In this document: piece by piece, positions 1-8,129 of the stretch
Layout: every line of letters begins with the position of its first letter
Numbering within the stretch: the first letter of the stretch is position 1
Assembly: GCA_029261655.1 (NCBI GenBank)
Contig: JAJDAY010000008.1
Span: 62,001-126,000, forward strand
Origin: Nitrospinaceae bacterium
Lineage (GTDB): Bacteria > Nitrospinota > Nitrospinia > Nitrospinales > VA-1
Direction of reading: 5' to 3'
Length of the DNA: 64,000 nt
The notes under the pieces: generated by a model
Seen by the model: the letters and a program-made list of their open reading frames with translations, nothing else
The model's database searches: none
Told to the model about the DNA's origin: nothing
Program-made: the position numbers and the translations under genes

Positions 1-598
1 TGAATTCTATGCGGGTGATGTACTTGATATTTTTGTAACCGTATTTATAAGGAACGATCAACCTGAGGGGAAACCCGTGTTCTTTAGACAACGCCTGCCC
101 GTTCATCTTGAGCACAAAAAGAACCCGGTCCCGGCGCAATTCTTCGAGCGTGAAACTTTCATAATAGGAATCGGCGGATTCAAAATACACATATTTGGCG
201 GCGGGGTCGGGCTGAACCCGATCAAAAAGATCATCAACGCGAAAGCCTTCCCAGGTGGCTGAGGCGGACCAGCACTCCACGCATTTCAACCGGGAAACCT
301 GGGAGTGTAATTTGAACCCGAATAAATCCTCATAACTGAGACCAATGGTTTTTTTAACCAGCCCTGTGACCACCAGCCCCCAGCTGTCCGATTCCACGCC
401 CATGAAAGGATTGGCGCTACGAATATGAAAATCGGGCGTGTCCCGGTTTTGAATGTATTGCTCAGGTATATTTTTATCTTTGCGGTAATCCCCGATGCCT
501 GCGGCTTTACCGGGAATCAGGGAGGCGAGTGCCGACCATGAAAACACTCTCAGAAATGCGCGACGACTGAACTTTAGATTTGCGATTGAGAATTTCAT
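1..598 (-). CDS. YedY/MsrP-like sulfite oxidase family molybdoenzyme (3' end outside window)
   Basis: The frame is open from an ATG at 598 to the left edge, giving 199 codons, so the C-terminal part is missing. The N-terminus has a twin-arginine signal (SRRAFLR, about residues 11-17) followed by a hydrophobic stretch and an Ala/Gly-rich cleavage region, so export of a folded cofactor-bearing protein by Tat is expected. The motif RLKCVECW carries the cysteine that ligates molybdenum in the oxidoreductase molybdopterin-binding (sulfite oxidase/YedY) fold. Known family members reduce oxidised methionine (MsrP) or have unknown substrates; the substrate here cannot be told. The gene stands alone at the edge, 124 bp from dapB. 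The modABC genes at 28-30 kb could supply its metal. Confidence 0.8.
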   Translation of the reverse strand, partial: MKFSIANLKFSRRAFLRVFSWSALASLIPGKAAGIGDYRKDKNIPEQYIQNRDTPDFHIRSANPFMGVESDSWGLVVTGLVKKTIGLSYEDLFGFKLHSQVSRLKCVECWSASATWEGFRVDDLFDRVQPDPAAKYVYFESADSYYESFTLEELRRDRVLFVLKMNGQALSKEHGFPLRLIVPYKYGYKNIKYITRIEF

Positions 599-722
599 TA
601 GGACACCTCGAAAAATTCAACCTGGTGAACCAACCTCTCAAAAAAAGTCAGCGATTGCCAAGGCTAAAATATTTCAATTTTTAGAGATCCCTGCTTTCCC
701 CTTCGTTGGATAAGGGAAAATT

Positions 723-1529
723 TTATTTGCGCCTAAAACCCAGCACGTCCTGCATATCATACAACCCGACGGGTTGATTGACCAGCCACTTGGCGGCTCG
801 AATCGCGCCACGGGCAAACGTTTCCCGGCTCTGGGCGCGGTGAAAAATTTCCAGGTTCTCACCCATGCCGCCAAACAACACACGATGCTCCCCCACAATG
901 TCTCCGGCTCTTAGCGTATGGACACCGATTTCTTTTGGAGTGCGTTCGGTGATGCCTTTCCTGCCATACACACCGACCTCGTCAATGTTCCGGTTCAGCG
1001 CGTCGGCCACAATTTCCGAGATTCTGACCGCCGTCCCGCTGGGAGCGTCTTTTTTAAACTTATGATGCGCTTCCACAATTTCAACATCGTAGGCGTCTCC
1101 CAGGGCCTTTGCCATGTCGCTCACGACCTTGAACAACACATTGACGCCGATGCTCATATTGGGTGCCATGACGCAACGGTTTTTTTTGCTGGCCTGCCCG
1201 ATCAGCTGTTTTTGCTCGGCGGAAAATCCTGTGGTCCCGATCACAAGAGGTGTGATCTCCTTCACGGCCACCGCAAGCGTTTGCATGCTGGAATCGGGGG
1301 ACGTGAAATCAATGATCACATCACAGGCTTTCACCGCTTTTTCCAGGCAATCTTCAACCAGGATATCTTTTTTCCCAATACCCGCCAGCTCGCCAATATC
1401 ACAACCGACCAAAGAGTTGCCGGAGTTTTCCGTGCCCCCGGAAATATCGACGCCCGGGGTGTCCTCAATGCAGGAGACGATGGTGCGTCCCATTCGCCCT
1501 GCCGCTCCAATCACAAGAATTTTGGTCAA
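723..1529 (-). CDS. dapB: 4-hydroxy-tetrahydrodipicolinate reductase
   Basis: This 268-residue protein is the usual length for DapB, which reduces hydroxy-tetrahydrodipicolinate with NAD(P)H on the way to diaminopimelate and lysine. The N-terminus has the dinucleotide-binding glycine motif GAAGRMG. The family catalytic/substrate region HHKFKKDAPSGTA lies near residue 155, and GTTGFS and NMSIGVN are also present. It is the last gene of a minus-strand dapF-dapA-dapB block; the gap to dapA is 75 bp, so co-transcription is plausible. No frame damage is seen. Confidence 0.96.
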   Translation of the reverse strand: MTKILVIGAAGRMGRTIVSCIEDTPGVDISGGTENSGNSLVGCDIGELAGIGKKDILVEDCLEKAVKACDVIIDFTSPDSSMQTLAVAVKEITPLVIGTTGFSAEQKQLIGQASKKNRCVMAPNMSIGVNVLFKVVSDMAKALGDAYDVEIVEAHHKFKKDAPSGTAVRISEIVADALNRNIDEVGVYGRKGITERTPKEIGVHTLRAGDIVGEHRVLFGGMGENLEIFHRAQSRETFARGAIRAAKWLVNQPVGLYDMQDVLGFRRK

Positions 1530-1604
1530 AACTCCCCCTTCGTTAGTGTGGTGAGATCGTTCGTATCGGGCACGCGGATAAACTCCTGTTTAAAAAATTT
1601 CCGA

Positions 1605-2480
1605 CTAGGAAATCAGGGAATATTGACGCAAAATCACTTTCAATTTTTCAAGGTTTTCTGGAACCAGAGGCGCCAGCGGCGACCTCAGGTCATCGTCGAT
1701 TTTACCCATGAGAGCCAAAGCGGTTTTCACGGGAACCGGATTGGTTTCCATGAACAGCGCGTCATTGATCTCCATCAATTCGTAATGCAAGGCCCTGGCA
1801 CGCTCAACATCGCCCTTAGCCGCCGCCTGGCACAATTCGGAAACTTTGTCGGGCAGGACATTGGCCGTCACCGAAATAACGCCCTTGCCGCCAATAGCCA
1901 GTATGGGCCATAAAAGAGGATCGTCGCCGGATATGACCTCGAAATCTTTTCCGCACCGGGCAATGATATCGGTGATCTGCTGTAGCGAACCCGACGCTTC
2001 CTTGATGCCTACAATATTGTTTATTTTAGCCAGCCTCTCAACCGTTGGCGGAAGCATATTGACGGAGGTTCTGCTCGGAACGTTATACAAAATGATCGGC
2101 AGACCGGTTTCCCCGGCGAGCGTGGAGAAATGACGGCACAACCCGTCCTGACTGGGTTTATTGTAGTAAGGCGTGATCAACAACGCGCCGTCCGCGCCCG
2201 CTTTTTCGGCGCTTTGAGTCAATTCAACGGCTTCCCAGGTGGAATTTGACCCGGTCCCGGCCAGCACCTTCACACGCCCCTTGCAGGCGTCCACGGCAAT
2301 ACCGATGACTTCATCATGTTCCGCATGACTCAAAGTGGCCGATTCGCCCGTCGTTCCGCAGGGAACGATTCCCCCGGTGCCGCCGGCGATCTGGAATTCG
2401 ATCAACGCTCTCAGCGCTTTTTCATCGACCCTGCCGTTTTTAAAAGGCGTGACGATTGCGACCATCGACCCTTCAAACAT
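1605..2480 (-). CDS. dapA: 4-hydroxy-tetrahydrodipicolinate synthase
   Basis: DapA condenses pyruvate with aspartate semialdehyde through a Schiff base. The catalytic Tyr (ILYNVPSR) and the Schiff-base Lys (VGIKEASG) are both present, as is the GTTGE substrate loop near residue 45. An ATG at 2489 is also in frame. I prefer 2480 because the family starts with M-F-x-G-S and because a GGAG sequence lies about 10 nt before that codon but only 1 nt before the upstream ATG. The protein is then 291 residues, normal for the family. It sits between dapF and dapB in the same orientation. Confidence 0.95.
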   Translation of the reverse strand: MFEGSMVAIVTPFKNGRVDEKALRALIEFQIAGGTGGIVPCGTTGESATLSHAEHDEVIGIAVDACKGRVKVLAGTGSNSTWEAVELTQSAEKAGADGALLITPYYNKPSQDGLCRHFSTLAGETGLPIILYNVPSRTSVNMLPPTVERLAKINNIVGIKEASGSLQQITDIIARCGKDFEVISGDDPLLWPILAIGGKGVISVTANVLPDKVSELCQAAAKGDVERARALHYELMEINDALFMETNPVPVKTALALMGKIDDDLRSPLAPLVPENLEKLKVILRQYSLIS

Positions 2481-2519
2481 ACAACGCATTCTCCGTAAAT
2501 TTTTAATGACCGCCGGGAT

Positions 2520-3332
2520 TTAATATTCGACGAGAGTTCCCTCGAACGTGATCGTGGCCGGTCCTTCCAGATAGACCTCCTCGACCCTTCCGTTCGACGC
2601 CTGAAAATGGATTTTTAGAATGTCCCCGCCTCGGGTCTTCACTTCAATGGGCGGCTCCACCTGTTTGCGATACGATGCCAGCAAAGCGGATGCGACAGCC
2701 CCCGTCCCGCAAGCCAGAGTTTCCGCTTCAATGCCCCTCTCGTAAGTGCGGATGCTAAGAGAGTTCCCGTTTTTTTTCTGCACCCAGTCCACATTGGTTC
2801 CTGCCGGAGCAAATTTAGGATGCATTCGAATCGCCCGACCGACCGTTTGAGTGTCCACCGCCTCCAGATCCTCGCAATAAACAATGGCGTGCGGAACCCC
2901 GGTGTTGATGCTGTCCACTTTATAGGCAATACCGTCCAGATCAATGTCAATGTTTTGCAAAAAATCCTGTGGCGGAGTCAGCTTGACTTTCACAGTCGAC
3001 CCGTTCACATCCGCCGTGATGATTCCGGCGGTGGTTTCAAAGGACAAATGGCTGGGGGCGATTTTATTTTCATAGGCAAATCGAGCCACACAGCGACCGC
3101 CATTGCCGCACATTTCGGCAGAACTTCCGTCGTTATTATAAAAATCCCACTTGAAATCTGCTACCTCGGAATTTTCTATAAAGATCACACCGTCCGCCCC
3201 AACCGAGGTTTTGGGCGCGCAAACCCGGCGAGCGAAATCCCGCTTGGCTTCATCCGGCACCACGGGCACACGATTGTCAATGATGACAAAATCATTGCCG
3301 CTTCCACTCATTTTTGTGAATTGTATTCCCAC
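2520..3332 (-). CDS. dapF: Diaminopimelate epimerase
   Basis: This 270-residue protein converts LL- to meso-diaminopimelate. Both catalytic cysteines are present in their standard contexts: MCGNGGRC near residue 75 and ACGTGAVAS near residue 210. The N-terminal FTKMSGSGNDF is the classic DapF opening. It is first in the dapF-dapA-dapB block, 39 bp before dapA, so the block promoter should lie in the 3333-3571 gap shared with the divergent cupin gene. Confidence 0.96.
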   Translation of the reverse strand: MGIQFTKMSGSGNDFVIIDNRVPVVPDEAKRDFARRVCAPKTSVGADGVIFIENSEVADFKWDFYNNDGSSAEMCGNGGRCVARFAYENKIAPSHLSFETTAGIITADVNGSTVKVKLTPPQDFLQNIDIDLDGIAYKVDSINTGVPHAIVYCEDLEAVDTQTVGRAIRMHPKFAPAGTNVDWVQKKNGNSLSIRTYERGIEAETLACGTGAVASALLASYRKQVEPPIEVKTRGGDILKIHFQASNGRVEEVYLEGPATITFEGTLVEY

Positions 3333-3571
3333 ACCCTGCTCCTATAATAATTGGTCTTATTTAGATGCGCCTGGCTTTGAAATGATTCGCCAGCGTGACG
3401 CGGAGACCCAATATTATCGGACTATAGGTCTTAAGGGCTCGTGAGCGTAGCAAACGGAGCCTGAATTTTCCTCCCACGTAGTGGGGCGGATTTTATCACA
3501 GGGTTGCTTTGCCCGTCAAACGCCGCCGAATCGTAAACCAAATGGTATAATCGTTAAAAAGGAGATCAACC

Positions 3572-3973
3572 ATGACATTGGATCTAAAAAAAAGCGTGAC
3601 CCGGGTCCGGACGGGAAAAGAAATCATGACTGAGCAGAAATTGCCCTACTATGTCGGCATTTCCAGGGAAACCGCCGGGGCCAGGGAAATTTCCATGAAC
3701 CGGGTGGTCATCCCGCCGGGAGCCACGGCGGAGCCGCATTATCATAAGGATTTTGAAACCGCGATTTACCTGTTAGAAGGCCGGGTCGATACGCGCTATG
3801 GAGAAAATTTAAAAGAATCGATTTTGACTGAAAAAGGCGACTTCCTGTTCATTCCGCCGGGGGTGCCGCATCAACCGGTCAACTTAAGCGCCACCGAACC
3901 CGCTGTCGCCATCGTCTCCCGGAACAATCCCAATGAACGGGAAAATGTGGTGATGTATAAGGCGGAAGACTAG
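3572..3973 (+). CDS. Small cupin-domain protein
   Basis: This 133-residue single cupin has the two barrel motifs: HYHKDFETAIYLLEGR around residues 63-78, with two His and a Glu as likely metal ligands, and GDFLFIPPGVPHQP around residues 105-118 with the third His. A good ribosome site (aaggag) lies 7-8 nt before the ATG. Cupins of this size include metal-binding isomerases, dioxygenases and sensors, and nothing in the neighbourhood decides between them. It is transcribed away from dapF and converges on the radical SAM pair. Confidence 0.8.
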   Translation: MTLDLKKSVTRVRTGKEIMTEQKLPYYVGISRETAGAREISMNRVVIPPGATAEPHYHKDFETAIYLLEGRVDTRYGENLKESILTEKGDFLFIPPGVPHQPVNLSATEPAVAIVSRNNPNERENVVMYKAED

Positions 3974-3997
3974 AAGGCTAAAAATAAATGTTTTTTG

Positions 3998-5809
3998 TCA
4001 AACCATCCCCACAGGGCTGTGGGGCGCATGCAGGCGTTGGTCCGGGCGCATTTCCAACTGCGACAGCTTGTTGGTTCCAAATCGTTCTACGTAGAGGAAG
4101 ATATATTCCCGGACACAGGTTCTGAGATCCCACTTGGCGTCGTGCTTTTGCTCGAACTCTTCGAAGACATCCAACGCCTCCTGAATGCTCAACCCTTTTT
4201 CCACCGTGAAATAATAGTCCAGCGCCAGATCCCATTCCGGATTTTTGTAATAGGACACGCCGTATTTTTCCGGCTCGAACGCGATCGGGCTGTATTTCCC
4301 CAGCACAAACGTCATGAACCCGAGAGAATGGATGTGCTCTCTATTTTTGTGGACAAAATTTTTGCTGTCTCCCACTTCATCCAGAGTTTCGCCGGGAAAG
4401 CCGAAAAAGCCCATGATGTGATTCCATATCCCGGCATCGGATGACATCCTGAGATTGGTCTGGATGGCTTCAAGGTCCGTCGCCTTATCCATCAGTTTCA
4501 GGACGCGCTGATTGCCCGATTCATAGCCGAAATGCAGGTAGCGGCAACCGGAATCCCAGACATCTTTCCAGACTTCTTCATCGAGAAGCGATTCCTCAAA
4601 CCGCATGTGCGTGGTCCACACAATATCGGATTTTTTCTCGATCAACTGCCGGGAAAGTTTTCTGAACAACGCCGGCGGGTAAGACTCATCGGTGAAATGA
4701 AAAAACCGGGTGCCGTGTTTTTTCTTGAGAAACTCGATCTCCTCGACGATTTGATCCACCTGCTTGGTGCGAAACCCTTCCACATAACCCTGGAAATGAT
4801 CGCAAAACGTGCACCGCCCCCAATAGCAACCTCGGGTTGCCAGATAAGGCAGGATGAGTTCAGGAATAAAATATTTATCCAAAGGCAGACCATCGAAATC
4901 AGGCGGCGGCAGTTTGGACAAATCTTCCGAACTCACTTCCTTATTGACGTGGATGCCCTGCCCGTCTTTATAGATCAGGTTGGGCAAGCCGGAAAAATCG
5001 CTTTTATTTTCTATGGCTTCGATCAACTGCAAAAAGGCATTTTCCCCTTCGTACACCACCGCGCTGTCGAAATATTCAAACAGGCTGTCGGCTTCTTTGA
5101 ACACATCGCGGAGACGGGTGATGATATTGCCGCCCAAAGTGATGTGCGTGTCGGGGAAATCCTGCTTGATCATTTTGCAGAAGGTGAACGTCGAGATCAG
5201 TTGCTTCTGCTGAACGACAGAAATGCCGACCACGCCGGGGCGTTGTTTTTCCATGGCCGGATTAATCAAACGCCGGTAAACGTCGCGGTACACATTGATC
5301 TGGTCGTCGTCCAGGGCTTCTAAGATCTCGCTCGACATGAAGGGTTTGTATATCAGGTCAGTTTCGATCGGAGGAAAACAGATTTGCGCCGGATAGTAGG
5401 CGAGAGAAATATACCCCATCGTCTCGTGCAGACAATTTGTCGCCCACTCGAGGTTGTCAATTTCATAAAACGCTTCGCTTCTCAATATGGCTTTGGCCTT
5501 GTCAATGTCGCCTTTCAAATGCGCCAGCAGTTCCGGCGTGCAGGTAAGAAGCCGATCCATCAAAGCCTGCTCTTCTTCATCTAATGCACGCTGACCCTTT
5601 ACGACCTGAAGATGGTGAAGCTCGCGCCCGATTCTTTCAGCGGCGGTGTCGAGAAACCCGGCGCTGAAAAATAGATCGTACATTTCCACATTGATGTCTT
5701 TTTGCATCACATCATGACCGGCGGGACGAAGAACCGATGTCAAAGAAGGCAAACTCAAATACGGTTCCGACGGTAACCAGTCCGGTGGAAATAGTAGCAA
5801 TACTTTCAT
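3998..5809 (-). CDS. B12-binding domain radical SAM protein
   Basis: This 603-residue protein has the layout of a class B radical SAM enzyme. The N-terminal part (to about residue 280) resembles a cobalamin-binding Rossmann domain (LLLFPPDWLPSEPYLS, then VVGISVVQQ and ITLGGNI). A cluster motif RGCYWGRCTFC near residue 325 holds three Cys in C-X4-C-X2-C spacing, close to that of RiPP-maturation and other B12 radical SAM families. It is clearly paralogous to the next gene upstream, 28 bp away, and the pair forms a two-gene unit. Such enzymes often methylate unactivated carbons, but no substrate or precursor peptide is visible nearby. Confidence 0.85.
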   Translation of the reverse strand: MKVLLLFPPDWLPSEPYLSLPSLTSVLRPAGHDVMQKDINVEMYDLFFSAGFLDTAAERIGRELHHLQVVKGQRALDEEEQALMDRLLTCTPELLAHLKGDIDKAKAILRSEAFYEIDNLEWATNCLHETMGYISLAYYPAQICFPPIETDLIYKPFMSSEILEALDDDQINVYRDVYRRLINPAMEKQRPGVVGISVVQQKQLISTFTFCKMIKQDFPDTHITLGGNIITRLRDVFKEADSLFEYFDSAVVYEGENAFLQLIEAIENKSDFSGLPNLIYKDGQGIHVNKEVSSEDLSKLPPPDFDGLPLDKYFIPELILPYLATRGCYWGRCTFCDHFQGYVEGFRTKQVDQIVEEIEFLKKKHGTRFFHFTDESYPPALFRKLSRQLIEKKSDIVWTTHMRFEESLLDEEVWKDVWDSGCRYLHFGYESGNQRVLKLMDKATDLEAIQTNLRMSSDAGIWNHIMGFFGFPGETLDEVGDSKNFVHKNREHIHSLGFMTFVLGKYSPIAFEPEKYGVSYYKNPEWDLALDYYFTVEKGLSIQEALDVFEEFEQKHDAKWDLRTCVREYIFLYVERFGTNKLSQLEMRPDQRLHAPHSPVGMV

Positions 5810-5837
5810 TTTACAAGTCCAATAAATTAATAATCAC

Positions 5838-7640
5838 TCACACCTGGCAAAGCGCCTTGTCTCCATCTTCTGCCGCCTGGGGTTTTCCGCTCATCTGGTC
5901 CTTGCCATAGTGGTCAAGATAAAGCAGAAAATGTTCTCTCGGCAACGTGCCCCAAATTTTGAGAGAAGGAAATTTTTCTTCCGCCAGCTTGATGCATTGA
6001 TCGTTCATGACCACCGCTTCTTCGCGTGACATGCCTTTGTCAGCGACAAAATCCAGGTTCATCGCGATGTTGGCTTCCGGGTCCTGAATGATTTCAGTGA
6101 TGGAAAATTTTTCCGGATATTGATAGCAACTGGAATCCCGGTTCAACAGGAAAACCCCCGGACCGAATGAATGAATGGAGTCCAGGTTGTCCATCAAAAA
6201 ATCAGTGGTCTCCTGAGCCTCTTCACGGGTCTCTGTGGGAAAACCGTAAAACAAAAACGAATGATTCCAGATGCCCGCGTCACTGCTTTTTTTGAGGACA
6301 GCCCGTTCCACGGCCTTGCAGGTGCCTTTGTCGATCAGGGCGAGAATCCGGTCGTTGGCGCTTTCCAGTCCAAACATCAAAAAGAGAAAACCAGCGTCTT
6401 TCATTTTTTTAAATAAAGTTTCGTCCATGACTTTTTCAAATTTCAGCAAAGCCAGGGCGCGAATGTTCGTTCCGCGTTCGATCATCAATTCGGAAATATC
6501 ATTCAACGCATGCGGAGACATCGCTTCATCCGAAAACGTGAAATATTTTGTCTGGTATTTTTCAGACAGAGCCGTCAGTTCGTCCACCATTTGCTCGGTC
6601 CGCTGTTTGCCGTAGCGATGACCGTAAATAAAACTGTGGGTGCAGAACGTGCATTTTCCCCAATAGCATCCCCGGCTTTGCAAAACAGGAAGAATGGGGT
6701 AAGGCGAAAGATAAAGATCCATCGGCAACCCATCGAACGTCGGTCCGGGAATTTCTTCAAAGCGCAACTCGACACGTTCCTTATTGATGACGACTTCTCC
6801 CTTGTCCTGAAACATGAGATTGGGAACCTCATACAGGGAGCCGCCCTTTTTCAAAGTGGTCAACAATTGATGGATGGGGTCTTCACCCTCGAACAGCACG
6901 ATGCTATGGCAAAAGTCATCGAAGAATTCCGTGTGTCCCTTCAACTGGCTGGCGTTCACGCTGAAGATGGGACCGCCTAAGGTGACATGCAAATGCGGAT
7001 ACTTTTCCTTGAGCATACGCGCCAGGGTCAACCCCGGAATAATCTGCGAGATTCCGACGATAGAAATTCCCACGACATCGTAATTCTGCCAGGGCTCGGT
7101 CGGCAGTAAAACTTCATCGTACAATTCAATGAAGGGATTGGTCTCCCGGTCCTGAGTGAACTGGCGCGCCTTGAAAGTGGATTCTTCGGCCCGGGTTCCA
7201 CTTTCAAACGTAGAAAGGGAAAATATCGACGGTGCGTACGCGTCGGACACCAGCTTGAGCGCGGACTTGATAATCATGTCCGCCTGCTGATAGGAATCGA
7301 AATTAAAAAACCTTTCCGGAGTTCTCATCACCGCTTTCGCGTCTTCCACCTGGGAAATGATGGCATCGGAAAACTTGATGCCGGTGGCCAAAACATCCAT
7401 GGTGGATTTTTCTTTGATGGTGAAGGAATTTTTCCCGCGGATGGATTCCAGGTTGTGCCGCATTTTATCCGTCGCCTTTTGCAAACGCTCAGGCGACAAA
7501 AAGTGATCGTAGGATTCAATATTAAAGTCACGCTGGGAAGCGTCCCACCCCTTCGACCGCAAATAGGCGGTGAGATAGGGGGTGCTCAGGTAGGGCTGAG
7601 ACGGATACCATTGCGCTGGAAATATAAATAACGTTTTCAT
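5838..7640 (-). CDS. B12-binding domain radical SAM protein, paralogue
   Basis: This 600-residue protein matches the downstream neighbour along its length: the opening IFPAQWYPSQPYLS, the VVGISIVGIS strand, VTLGGPIF, the DGLPMD linker, and the cluster motif RGCYWGKCTFC near residue 324 with C-X4-C-X2-C spacing. The C-terminal sections also align (GIWNHSFLFYGFPTET against GIWNHIMGFFGFPGET). Tandem duplication is the simplest origin. It would be the first gene of the pair, so the pair's promoter should lie in the long gap to its right. Reaction and substrate are unknown. Confidence 0.85.
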   Translation of the reverse strand: MKTLFIFPAQWYPSQPYLSTPYLTAYLRSKGWDASQRDFNIESYDHFLSPERLQKATDKMRHNLESIRGKNSFTIKEKSTMDVLATGIKFSDAIISQVEDAKAVMRTPERFFNFDSYQQADMIIKSALKLVSDAYAPSIFSLSTFESGTRAEESTFKARQFTQDRETNPFIELYDEVLLPTEPWQNYDVVGISIVGISQIIPGLTLARMLKEKYPHLHVTLGGPIFSVNASQLKGHTEFFDDFCHSIVLFEGEDPIHQLLTTLKKGGSLYEVPNLMFQDKGEVVINKERVELRFEEIPGPTFDGLPMDLYLSPYPILPVLQSRGCYWGKCTFCTHSFIYGHRYGKQRTEQMVDELTALSEKYQTKYFTFSDEAMSPHALNDISELMIERGTNIRALALLKFEKVMDETLFKKMKDAGFLFLMFGLESANDRILALIDKGTCKAVERAVLKKSSDAGIWNHSFLFYGFPTETREEAQETTDFLMDNLDSIHSFGPGVFLLNRDSSCYQYPEKFSITEIIQDPEANIAMNLDFVADKGMSREEAVVMNDQCIKLAEEKFPSLKIWGTLPREHFLLYLDHYGKDQMSGKPQAAEDGDKALCQV

Positions 7641-7842
7641 GTATAAAACGCCCTCGCCTGAAGCGGACGGGGGAAATGATTTTTATTTAAAAGCCGTGGT
7701 AAGCCACGGGGAATAAAGCCCACGGTTGGGATTGAAATATAATAACATTAATGGTCCGGGTTTCCCAACCCAGTGACCCGGTCCCTCCTTCATAATGCAA
7801 AAACTTCGGTTAACCTATTTATTTTAAAGGCATAAAATCCAA

Positions 7843-7870
7843 TTGACATGATTAGCCCGCTCCGTATAAT
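7843..7870 (+). promoter_or_regulatory. Near-consensus sigma70-type promoter
   Basis: A perfect TTGACA (7843-7848) and a perfect TATAAT (7865-7870) are separated by 16 bp, in a gap without a supported protein gene. Transcription would begin near 7877. A hexamer pair this strong usually serves a stable RNA or a highly expressed gene. Confidence 0.75.
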
Positions 7871-7876
7871 CGGTTT

Positions 7877-8018
7877 CATAAATTAAGAATAAAACGGTAA
7901 CCCACTGTAAGCATGAGAGCTAGTGCTCGGTCGGGTTCTCTCCAATACCCCAGGACGGGAGTGGTGAACTTCGCCCGCTCATCGACCTGAAAGTATTGTG
8001 GATTCTAAAATCATTTTT
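7877..8018 (+). ncRNA. Candidate structured non-coding RNA or leader (about 140 nt)
   Basis: The stretch starts just after the strong promoter and ends at a T-run (8013-8018). Visible pairings are: closing AGAAT/ATTCT (7886-7890 with 8002-8006), continuous on the 3' side with CCAC/GTGG (7902-7905 with 7998-8001); a hairpin GAGC-TAGT-GCTC (7917-7928); CAATAC/GTATTG (7943-7948 with 7993-7998); CAGG/CCTG (7951-7954 with 7986-7989); and a 6-bp hairpin GAGTGG/CCGCTC (7959-7964 with 7975-7980). No open frame of note runs through it. A second weaker promoter may lie after it (TTGAAT, 18 bp, TATTCT), which suggests it is separate from the NHL gene. The rod-like shape and size recall 6S RNA, but I cannot assign a family. 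Confidence 0.5.
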
Positions 8019-8129
8019 TGTTGAATGCCGACGCAACCTTTTTGTATTCTATTGCTATCAATCCGCTTTAATGTATGAGTTCCCTTGGAAGACTTCAGGG
8101 CGCTCCTGTTCTATTTTTAGAGGTAAAAA

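Noticed and set aside
918-1913. Long plus-strand open frame opposite dapB and dapA
   Set aside because: It is antisense to two well-supported genes, has no family motif and no ribosome site; GC-rich coding DNA often leaves such mirror frames open.
3420-3500. GGCTC/GAGCC and CCCAC/GTGGG hairpins between dapF and the cupin gene
   Set aside because: The stems are short and lie where two divergent promoters are expected; no T-run makes them terminators.
7877-8018. Firm assignment as 6S RNA
   Set aside because: The rod shape and a GAGC-TAGT-GCTC segment are suggestive, but I could not align the conserved central bubble.
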